Positions 14,734 through 21,317 of a stretch of 36,789 nt of DNA are shown here, one piece after another. Numbering within the stretch: position 1 is the stretch's first letter; every line of letters starts with the position of its first letter. The notes beneath the pieces are model-generated. The model had not been told where the DNA came from. It was given only the letters and a program-made list of their open reading frames with translations, and made no database searches. The translations under genes were made by a program, and so were the position numbers. This DNA is from JBNKDD01 sp050288085 (GTDB lineage Bacteria; Chloroflexota; Anaerolineae; Aggregatilineales; UBA3940). The stretch is from assembly GCA_050288085.1 (NCBI GenBank), contig JBNKDD010000019.1:1-36789 (forward strand). The letters are read 5' to 3'.

Positions 14734-16094
14734 CGCCGGGCACGACGGCGGGCCAGGATAATACCGACCGCACCGAAGAGAAATAAGCCGATAGCTCCAA
14801 CGATCAACCCCATGCTGACAATGACTGCTGTCGAGTTCCCTAATAAATCTGTTATAGATTCGCCGCCCTCCTGATCGACCGGGGCGTCTGTCTCAGGTAC
14901 TTCTGCTACGGCGACCGGCATTGGCGTCAAGGTGAGGGTCGGGGTGATGGTAGGAGCCAGCGTCGGCGTGATCGTCGCCGGGATGAAATAGGATGGTGAT
15001 GGCTGTGGGGTGATGGTCACCTGGTTCTCGCTGCTGGTATCTGCCCCGGTCACCGGTTCAGCGGCTGAATCTGTTTCTTCCGTCGATTCCTCGACCTGCG
15101 GTGCGGCGGTTGCTTGAACCGGGGGCGCTGCGCCTCCCCCTCCCGCGACGGCTCCACTCGATTTGTACTCCGAGATCAACTGTCCCGTCAGGTTCAGATA
15201 AAAATCCCCGTAGTTGTGACTCGGCTCGATGTGCGTTCCCTCCCACCATTCATTCCAACTGGTGATAACGATCATCTCTGACCCGCTGGCGGCGGCGGCT
15301 GAGAAGGTTTCCCGCAGAAAAGCACCATCCCCTCGTTCGCGGATGTAGCGCTCAGACTGTTGGGTGTAGGTGTTATCCCAGCCCGGCATGACCGTTGAAA
15401 CCCAGATACCGCCCTTGTTGTGAACCGTGTTGCTCCACTGTGAGAGAGTCCCATAGACGTTTTGCGACCACGAGATGGTATACATGTGCAGCCCATCGAA
15501 GGTGGGCATCGTGTCAGGTGCAGCCCCCTCCGCGATCCAGATGCTGTTGTGATCGGGATCAACCTGTGATCGGATATAGGCCCAATCATCCAGGCTGTAG
15601 CGTCCCTGATACCAGAAAAACAGCACCGGTTTCCCATTGTAGCGAAAATAGGCCGGGTGATTGGCGTGGACGCTGAGGGCATAGTTCAACCCGTCAATGA
15701 CCTGCTGTACATCCGTGAACCACGCGCCGCTGCCCAGGTCAACCGATAGCAGGGCAGTGGTCCCGTTGGCGGCGGCCTGGTCAAGGATCACGCGGAAGTT
15801 GGTCTCGGTCTGGTTGTTCTCTTCAGTGGGGCCATACCAGGCCACCAGAATCCCGTCGATACCTGCTGAGGCAATCTGGGATACATGCTGCTGGATCACT
15901 GCCGTATCCCACGAGCTGTAAGGATTGATCGGCCAGTCGGGGGATTTACCAGATCCAACTGCTTCCGGTGCCCACCAGGCATAATAATAGACCAGCACCG
16001 GGGCCGGGCCCTGGGCATAGGCTGGAGGCGGCGACCACCCGACAGCCGTTAATAGAACCAGCGCGATAATGATGATATTTCTGAGATACTTCAT
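14730..16094 (-). CDS. Surface-anchored GH99-like (endo-alpha-mannosidase/WbsX-like) protein
   Basis: The 454 residues begin with a signal peptide (MKYLRNIIIIALVLLTAVGW, cleavage likely after AYAQ). The ~300-residue catalytic-type domain has PVLVYYYAWWAP, GIDGILVAWYGP, PVLFFWYQGRYS and the C-terminal SWNEWWEGTHIEP, the acidic motif of glycoside hydrolase family 99 and its WbsX relatives. A Thr/Pro/Glu-rich spacer (~330-415) leads to a terminal membrane helix and an Arg-rich tail (ARRRARR), so the enzyme is held on the outer face of the membrane. It may cleave mannose-type or surface glycans; substrate unknown. ATG 16094 begins the signal peptide; the frame continues 24 codons upstream but without signal-like sequence. 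Stops overlap those of the response regulator. Confidence 0.85.
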   Translation of the reverse strand: MKYLRNIIIIALVLLTAVGWSPPPAYAQGPAPVLVYYYAWWAPEAVGSGKSPDWPINPYSSWDTAVIQQHVSQIASAGIDGILVAWYGPTEENNQTETNFRVILDQAAANGTTALLSVDLGSGAWFTDVQQVIDGLNYALSVHANHPAYFRYNGKPVLFFWYQGRYSLDDWAYIRSQVDPDHNSIWIAEGAAPDTMPTFDGLHMYTISWSQNVYGTLSQWSNTVHNKGGIWVSTVMPGWDNTYTQQSERYIRERGDGAFLRETFSAAAASGSEMIVITSWNEWWEGTHIEPSHNYGDFYLNLTGQLISEYKSSGAVAGGGGAAPPVQATAAPQVEESTEETDSAAEPVTGADTSSENQVTITPQPSPSYFIPATITPTLAPTITPTLTLTPMPVAVAEVPETDAPVDQEGGESITDLLGNSTAVIVSMGLIVGAIGLFLFGAVGIILARRRARR

Positions 16095-16180
16095 AGCGAA
16101 CCTTGCCGCGAACTTGCGATGGGAATAAAACGCCGCGAAGATGGATATTCGCGGCTTCGTACCCACTGGCTAATATTTGT

Positions 16181-16591
16181 TTATGCGTCCAGCAAACCCA
16201 GCGATACTAAATCCTCGTCCAACTGCTGTACAATATCATACCCGAAAATTTCCGCCGGGTTGATCCAGGTGTAGGCCGTGTGTTCTCGCTCTAATGTGAC
16301 CTCGAAGTCCTCGACCGGGAACAGGAAAGGATGCACATGCAGAGTGTGTTGATCAGCCTGCACCACCACTATTTTACCGCGCTTTGTCGGTAGGGCATCA
16401 AGCCCTAATTCCTCGTTTAATTCGCGGATAGCGGCATCACGCGGGTCTTCCTGTGGTTCCACGTATCCGGTCACAAAGCACCACTTACCGGCATTGGTCG
16501 TATGGCTTTCAGAGCGTTTGAGCAGCAGCACCCGCCCATCGGGCCGCTGCAATACCGCCGCCGCGATCTGGATCACCGCCTCGCCGGTCAT
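16181..16591 (-). CDS. Nudix hydrolase
   Basis: A 136-residue Nudix protein with a perfect box GX5EX7REUXEEXGU at residues 42-64 (G42, E48, R56, E57, E60, E61, G63), which binds Mg2+ and hydrolyses nucleoside diphosphate-linked compounds. The fold is short with no added domain, so the substrate could be a damaged nucleotide, an alcohol-activated NDP or a sugar nucleotide. Its ATG overlaps the pyrG stop by 4 bases (ATGA), which indicates translational coupling to CTP synthase. A role in cleaning the (d)NTP pool is plausible. Confidence 0.93.
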   Translation of the reverse strand: MTGEAVIQIAAAVLQRPDGRVLLLKRSESHTTNAGKWCFVTGYVEPQEDPRDAAIRELNEELGLDALPTKRGKIVVVQADQHTLHVHPFLFPVEDFEVTLEREHTAYTWINPAEIFGYDIVQQLDEDLVSLGLLDA

Positions 16592-18231
16592 GCTTCTTCT
16601 TGTGAATCTGGCTGGACGGCTTCACCCCTTGCGATCTGTCGTTTGATGGCGGCTTTTACCAGCGCATTAAACAGCGGGTGTGGGGCATCCGGGTGACTCT
16701 GAAATTCCGGGTGGAACTGGCTGCCCATCATAAATGGGTGATCGACAATCTCCGCGATCTCAACCAATCGTTTGTCCGGTGATAGGCCGCTGAAGCATAC
16801 CCCGGCGGCTTCGAATTCCTCACGATAGGCGTTGTTAAATTCAAACCGGTGGCGATGCCGTTCATTGGATTCTTTTGTAGGATAGGCAGCCCCGGCTTTG
16901 GTCTTAGGGGTGAGCACACAGGGATAATGTCCCAGACGCATTGTCCCACCCATATTGGATATCCCCTGTTGGTCGGGCATCAGGTCAATAACCGGGTAGG
17001 TAGACGTGTTGTCGAACTCGGCACTATTGGCATCTTCGTGGTTAAGGATCGTCCGTGCAAACTCGATGCACATGACCTGCATCCCCAGGCACAGCCCCAG
17101 GTACGGAACCTTGTTTTCGCGGGCCCAGCGTGCCGCCATAATTTTCCCCTCAACCCCGCGATAACCAAACCCGCCGGGCACAATCACGCCATCGACTTCT
17201 TCCAGCCGATCCCAGCCCTTGCCTTTTTCCAGGTCACCTGAATAAATCCATTCGATGTCTATGTGGCGTTCGTTGGCGATCCCGGCATGGAACAGGGCCT
17301 CGCGCACGCTCATGTAGGCATCGTGGAGTGCGGTGTACTTCCCGACAATCGCCATACGGAGATGTGGATAAGGCGTCTGGACGCGCTCAACCAGCGAGCG
17401 CCAATCGGACAGATCAACCGGTTTGGTGTTTAGAGAGAGCGCCTCGGATAGATACTCGCCCAGCCCGGTTTCTTCCAGCAGGAGCGGAACCTCATAAAGA
17501 TGTTGGCAGGTGATCAAGGGAATCACCCCCTGCGGTTCCACGTCACAGAACAGGGCGATCTTCTCGATCACATCCCGCGGGACATCGTGATCGGAGCGTG
17601 GGATAATGACATGCGGTTGGATGCCCAGCCCACGCAGTTCCCGCACACTGTGTTGGGTTGGCTTGGTCTTGAGTTCCCCGGTGGCCCCGATATGCGGCAA
17701 AAACGTGACGTGGACATACAAGGTATTCTCCCGGCCCACGTCCCGACGCATCTGGCGGATTGCCTCCAGGAAGGGCAGGCTCTCGATATCACCGACCGTC
17801 CCGCCGATCTCCACGATCACCACATCGGCCCCGGTCAACTGGCCCACGTGAATGATCCGCTGCTTGATCTCGTTGGTGATGTGCGGGATCATCTGGATCG
17901 TTGCACCCAGGAAATCCCCGCGCCGCTCCTTGGCGATCACCGAGTGGTATACCTGGCCGGTCGTAAAGTTGCTGGCACGGGTTAACTCGATATTGACAAA
18001 ACGCTCATAATGCCCCAGGTCAAGATCGGTTTCTGCGCCGTCTTTGGTTACAAATACCTCACCATGTTGGTAGGGTGACATGGTTCCCGGATCGACATTG
18101 ATGTATGGATCAAGTTTCTGTAGGGTGACTTTGACCCCACGCGCCTTGAGAATCCGTCCAATCGCGGCGGCGGTGACGCCCTTCCCTACTGAGCTAACAA
18201 CCCCGCCGGTGCAAAAAATATACTTGGTCAC
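16588..18231 (-). CDS. pyrG: CTP synthase
   Basis: Makes CTP from UTP, ATP and glutamine in the cytoplasm. The 547 residues fit the family. The N-terminal synthetase domain has the P-loop GVVSSVGKGV (10-19), QKLDPYINVDPGTM and GAETDLDLGHYERF. The C-terminal class I glutamine amidotransferase has PGGFGYRG, the nucleophile C381 in GLCLGMQ, and H507 and E509 in FHPEF. The start is GTG at 18231, with GAGG 4 bases upstream. It is the first of at least two coupled genes (Nudix next). The leader contains a strong GC hairpin (18262-18293) about 30 bases before the start codon, which may attenuate or separate it from the roadblock gene. Confidence 0.98.
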   Translation of the reverse strand: MTKYIFCTGGVVSSVGKGVTAAAIGRILKARGVKVTLQKLDPYINVDPGTMSPYQHGEVFVTKDGAETDLDLGHYERFVNIELTRASNFTTGQVYHSVIAKERRGDFLGATIQMIPHITNEIKQRIIHVGQLTGADVVIVEIGGTVGDIESLPFLEAIRQMRRDVGRENTLYVHVTFLPHIGATGELKTKPTQHSVRELRGLGIQPHVIIPRSDHDVPRDVIEKIALFCDVEPQGVIPLITCQHLYEVPLLLEETGLGEYLSEALSLNTKPVDLSDWRSLVERVQTPYPHLRMAIVGKYTALHDAYMSVREALFHAGIANERHIDIEWIYSGDLEKGKGWDRLEEVDGVIVPGGFGYRGVEGKIMAARWARENKVPYLGLCLGMQVMCIEFARTILNHEDANSAEFDNTSTYPVIDLMPDQQGISNMGGTMRLGHYPCVLTPKTKAGAAYPTKESNERHRHRFEFNNAYREEFEAAGVCFSGLSPDKRLVEIAEIVDHPFMMGSQFHPEFQSHPDAPHPLFNALVKAAIKRQIARGEAVQPDSQEEA

Positions 18232-18261
18232 ACTGCCTCACTTATATCTCGTAAAATAGAG

Positions 18262-18293
18262 ACGGGGAGGTTAGCTGTAAGCTACCTCCCCGT
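18262..18293. terminator. GC-rich hairpin between roadblock gene and pyrG
   Basis: Arms 18262-18275 and 18281-18293 pair through 9 strong pairs plus AGC/GCT with one bulged T, 5-base loop. On the + strand it is followed by six Ts (18293-18298). On the transcribed - strand it is followed by the weaker CTCTATTTT. It may end the roadblock transcript or act as a pyrG leader attenuator. Confidence 0.75.
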
Positions 18294-18323
18294 TTTTTGC
18301 CTTGCTCGATAATCGAACATTGT

Positions 18324-18692
18324 CTACACAAGTTTTGCAAGTTCATCCGCTGCCCGGCGCATGTCCAGGAAGATCAGACCCAACTTGGCGTCTTTATGTG
18401 CCAATGCTGTCAGAACCGCTTCCTCGCCAACCGCCATCAGGATCACAAAGCCGCTCTCGCCTCGAATATACACCTGATCCAGGATGCCTCGCCCTAGTTC
18501 GCTGGCAATGCGTTCGCCAAGTGAAAGCATGGCTGCTGACATCGCGGACACGCGGTCTTCTTCAACTCCGGCAGGCAGAGCTGAAGCCATCGACAGCCCA
18601 TCTACACTGACGACTGCTGCTGCTTCAATGCCGTCACTTTGTTGAAGCTCTTTTAATCGATCTTTCATTTTATCAGTCCGCGACTTGGTCAT
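18324..18692 (-). CDS. Roadblock/LC7-domain protein
   Basis: A single ~120-residue Roadblock/LC7 domain: an N-terminal amphipathic helix (DKMKDRLKELQQ), GIEAAAVVSVDGLSMAS, SAAMLSLGERIASELGRG, YIRGESGFVILMAVGEEAVL and a final helix DMRRAADELAKL. Bacterial roadblock proteins (MglB type) act as homodimers on small Ras-like GTPases or as regulatory scaffolds. No MglA-like GTPase is in this window, so the partner must be elsewhere. Cytoplasmic. AAGGAG lies about 10 bases upstream of ATG 18692. It is transcribed towards pyrG with a hairpin between, and is divergent from the Xer-like gene across about 190 bases. Confidence 0.9.
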   Translation of the reverse strand: MTKSRTDKMKDRLKELQQSDGIEAAAVVSVDGLSMASALPAGVEEDRVSAMSAAMLSLGERIASELGRGILDQVYIRGESGFVILMAVGEEAVLTALAHKDAKLGLIFLDMRRAADELAKLV

Positions 18693-18818
18693 GAACTCAA
18701 ACTCCTTGTGTAGATCACAATAATCATTTAAATGTTGGCTTGCAGAAGAGGCTTGGGCTGGTGCTCAATACAAGTCTCGATCATCTTACCATATATTCGG
18801 GTTAGTGGGCAAACCAGT

Positions 18819-18847
18819 TTGTAGTGCTATTGTACCACAGGTATAAT
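18819..18847 (+). promoter_or_regulatory. Sigma70-type promoter of the Xer-like gene
   Basis: TTGTAG (18819-18824), 17-base spacer, perfect TATAAT (18842-18847). Transcription would begin near 18854, downstream of an in-frame ATG at 18824, which supports the ATG at 18881 as the start of the Xer-like gene. The 18693-18818 remainder of this intergenic region shows nothing else I can name. Confidence 0.65.
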
Positions 18848-18880
18848 CGACTTATTGAGTTACCAAAGTACCCCTTTTTT

Positions 18881-19669
18881 ATGGAACACGAATTGCTTAC
18901 CTTCATCCAACATCTATCGGCCCAACGGCGCACACGAAACACGATTTCCGCCTACTGGACTGATTTAAATCTCCTGGTAGAATTTCTAAACTGCCCTGGT
19001 GCTGTGTTGGCTGATGATTGGCGCAGCGTGACCGAAGAGATGCTGGCTGCGTACAGAGATTATCTTATCATGGAAGGCTTTGCATCGGCTACCATTGCTC
19101 GGAAAATATCGGCAATCCATTCTTTTTTTGCTTATTTAGAAGCAGTCGGTATCCGGGATGATGATCCCTCCGACCCTATCCGTGCCCCGCTGGCAGAGCC
19201 GCCGGACCTACCTTTAATCGACCAGGAAACAATAGACCTTTTGCGGACGGCCCCTGATCCGGCCACCACCCCTAAAGCAATCCGTGACCGGGCAATGCTC
19301 GAACTGCTCTGCACAATAGGTTTGAAAGTCTCTGAATTGGCGCGGCTGACGGTAGAGAATGTGGATATTGAACATGCTGTCCTGACCATCGGGAAGAGAA
19401 GCCCCCGTGAAGTCAGCCTCAGCGCGGAAAGCCTGGACTGTGTGATCCGCTACCTGGAAGCCGGGCGGCCTCACCTGGTCAAGACACCTTCCGAACAGGC
19501 TTTGTTTCTCAACCATCTTGGACTGGCCCTTACCCGCCAGGGAGTCTGGTTGATCATCAAGGACTATGTTCGCCATGCTGCCCTGCCGGATGCGGTCACA
19601 CCCAGCGCCTTGAGGCGTACTTTGCTTACCCTTAAGTTGGACCAGGCAGATAATGGCCCAACTGCATAG
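18881..19669 (+). CDS. Degenerate XerC/XerD-like tyrosine recombinase, catalytically incomplete
   Basis: The 262 residues keep both Xer folds: a SAM-like N-terminal DNA-binding domain (~1-90, with RTRNTISAYWTDLNLLVEFL and SATIARKISAIHSFFAYLEA) and a catalytic-type domain (~105-255). The active site is lost. The Arg of TGLRxSEL is Lys (IGLKVSEL, K149). The His of HXLR is Ser (TPSALRR, S242), and the protein ends about 15 residues later, before the second His/Trp and the nucleophilic Tyr. So it cannot cut DNA by the standard mechanism but may still bind it. The frame is otherwise intact, with its own promoter, so it is more likely a repurposed DNA-binding paralogue than a fresh pseudogene. No Shine-Dalgarno is visible before ATG 18881. 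Purine nucleoside phosphorylase follows. Confidence 0.85.
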   Translation: MEHELLTFIQHLSAQRRTRNTISAYWTDLNLLVEFLNCPGAVLADDWRSVTEEMLAAYRDYLIMEGFASATIARKISAIHSFFAYLEAVGIRDDDPSDPIRAPLAEPPDLPLIDQETIDLLRTAPDPATTPKAIRDRAMLELLCTIGLKVSELARLTVENVDIEHAVLTIGKRSPREVSLSAESLDCVIRYLEAGRPHLVKTPSEQALFLNHLGLALTRQGVWLIIKDYVRHAALPDAVTPSALRRTLLTLKLDQADNGPTA

Positions 19670-19706
19670 GGAAAAGATAGGACTTTGAAAGCCATTATCT
19701 TTTCCC
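19669..19706 (+). promoter_or_regulatory. Hairpin in the leader of purine nucleoside phosphorylase
   Basis: Perfect 11-bp stem, arms 19669-19679 and 19696-19706, 16-base loop, starting at the stop codon of the Xer-like gene and ending 9 bases before the AGGAG of the next gene. No T-run follows. An alternative pairing of 19649-19657 with 19691-19699 would exclude it. Confidence 0.5.
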
Positions 19707-19721
19707 GCTTAACCAGGAGTC

Positions 19722-20567
19722 ATGAAGATGAAATTTATGAGTCGCCAGGAATTTGAAGAGGCAGCCAACTATGTCCGCCAGCATACCAATCACCAACCGC
19801 GTGTTGGAATCGTGCTTGGTTCCGGCCTGGGCGATTTTGCAGATTCGGTAGAAAACGCTGACATCATTCCCTACAGCGATATCCCCAATTGGCCGCTCTC
19901 CACCGTGGTTGGACACCAGGGGCAGCTGCACATCGGCCAGCTTGAGGGCCAAACCGTAATGGTGATGCGGGGGCGCGCGCACTTTTACGAGGGCTACCCA
20001 CTCTCCCAGGTTACCCTTCCGATCCGGGTGATGCAGCTTCTGGGATTAGAGATCGTTATGCTGACCAATGCCGCCGGGGGAATCAAGGAGGGTTTCCAGG
20101 CGGGTGATTTGATGCTGCTAACCGATCACCTCAACCTGTTGGGGATGGCCGGGGGCAACCCATTGATCGGGCCAAATGACGATTCGCTCGGCCCGCGCTT
20201 CCCGGATATGAGCGCTGTTTACGATAAGGAGCTCCGTGCCCTGGCTTTGAAAGTCGCACTTGAAAACGACATTCCCCTGCACCGGGGAGTTTATATTTGT
20301 TTATCCGGCCCAACCTTCGAAACCCCTGCCGATATCCGCTTCCTGCGCCTGATCGGTGCTGACGCCGTCGGGATGTCCACCGTACCGGAGGCGACGGTGG
20401 CTCATCATGGTGGGCTGCGGGTAATGGGTATTTCGGGGATCAGCAACGTGGCAATTGATGACCCAGACAGCGAGGCAGAAGCGTCTCACGAGGAAGTCTT
20501 AGACGCAGGTAAAATTGTTGTCCCTCGTCTGGAGAAGATCTTGCGTGGCGTGCTGCAAGGGCTATAA
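19722..20567 (+). CDS. punA: Purine nucleoside phosphorylase
   Basis: Trimeric-type purine nucleoside phosphorylase: cleaves inosine and guanosine with phosphate to the base and ribose-1-phosphate in purine salvage. The 281 residues contain the phosphate-binding GIVLGSGLGDFAD, the VVGHQG and MRGRAHFYEGY segments with the conserved His and Tyr, LTNAAGGI, and GPTFETPADIRF plus GMSTVPEATVAHH near the C-terminus, all hallmarks of the PNP/MTAP family. MTAP is the main alternative; guanosine/inosine activity is favoured by the Glu/Asn pattern (GPTFET...GISNVA). AGGAG at 19715-19719 is only 2 bases from ATG 19722 but 8 bases from ATG 19728, so translation probably starts at 19728. Confidence 0.93.
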   Translation: MKMKFMSRQEFEEAANYVRQHTNHQPRVGIVLGSGLGDFADSVENADIIPYSDIPNWPLSTVVGHQGQLHIGQLEGQTVMVMRGRAHFYEGYPLSQVTLPIRVMQLLGLEIVMLTNAAGGIKEGFQAGDLMLLTDHLNLLGMAGGNPLIGPNDDSLGPRFPDMSAVYDKELRALALKVALENDIPLHRGVYICLSGPTFETPADIRFLRLIGADAVGMSTVPEATVAHHGGLRVMGISGISNVAIDDPDSEAEASHEEVLDAGKIVVPRLEKILRGVLQGL

Positions 20568-20591
20568 CCAGACTATTCAATATCGACTACT

Positions 20592-21314
20592 ATGAGGGCA
20601 CTTCTTCAATTCATTGCACGTATTTCGCTAGTTTTTTATGCGATAGTGGGGGCCGGGATTTTTCTCTCCCTCGGTGGGCTGTTCCGTGCTCGCCGGACCC
20701 GCCGCTACGCGATGTTCGGCTTGGAGCGTGAAGCGGCTCAACGCGAGCGGAGACGGGCGTTTAACACCATTTTCTCGTTGGTTCTGGTAGCCGGGGCAGT
20801 TTACATTATCACCAACATTGTGGTGCCAAACATGGGCGAAGCCCAGGAGGAACCCACACCAACCCCCTATGTGTTTGTCACACAGGAACCTACACCAACA
20901 GAGATTTTGCTGTTGTTCCCGACCATCACCCCCACCCCGGGCATTGCCCCTGCCGATGCTGCCGAGAATGCCCCGCCGGAATCGGAGCAGACCGCTAACG
21001 GCTGTGAGATCATCGGGGCACGGATCACCAGCCCGACGGCAGGACAGACCGTCTCCGGGCAGGTGAACGTCGAGGGGGAAGCCAATATCCTCAACTTTGC
21101 GCAGTATAAATTTGAGTTAAACGGCCCTTCGACCGGCGGCGCATGGGTGGTTGTGGGCAGTTTTGCCAACCCCCAGGCAGGCGGCTCTCTGGGGGGATGG
21201 GACAGCACGTCGTTGATACCGGGTGATTACCGCCTGCGATTGGTCGTTAGCCAGGTTGACGGCACTTACCTGACGCCCTGCGAAGTCCCGATTGTCGTTG
21301 CCGGGGGGGGCTGA
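20592..21314 (+). CDS. Membrane-anchored protein with extracellular Ig-like domain
   Basis: No named family recognised. The 240 residues hold a first hydrophobic segment (~8-28), a basic cytoplasmic loop (RARRTRRYAMFGLEREAAQRERRR), a second segment (~58-76), then a Thr/Pro-rich spacer (EEPTPTPYVF, TITPTPG). The C-terminal ~100 residues contain a conserved-looking beta-sandwich beginning GCEIIGARITSPTAGQTVSG and ending YRLRLVVSQ and a paired cysteine, similar to Ig-like/Big domains that follow a linker on the outer surface. It therefore probably sits with both helices in the membrane and the sandwich outside. It ends 4 bases before the next gene, suggesting one operon. Confidence 0.7.
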   Translation: MRALLQFIARISLVFYAIVGAGIFLSLGGLFRARRTRRYAMFGLEREAAQRERRRAFNTIFSLVLVAGAVYIITNIVVPNMGEAQEEPTPTPYVFVTQEPTPTEILLLFPTITPTPGIAPADAAENAPPESEQTANGCEIIGARITSPTAGQTVSGQVNVEGEANILNFAQYKFELNGPSTGGAWVVVGSFANPQAGGSLGGWDSTSLIPGDYRLRLVVSQVDGTYLTPCEVPIVVAGGG

Positions 21315-21317
21315 TTC

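Noticed and set aside
17500..17985. + strand open frame of 161 codons opposite pyrG
   Set aside because: Antisense shadow of a highly conserved enzyme; composition rich in His/Asp/Gly with no recognisable domain or ribosome-binding site.
18824..18880. In-frame ATG at 18824 as start of the Xer-like gene
   Set aside because: It overlaps the -35/-10 promoter elements and adds residues unlike the Xer N-terminus; ATG 18881 fits both the promoter and the family.
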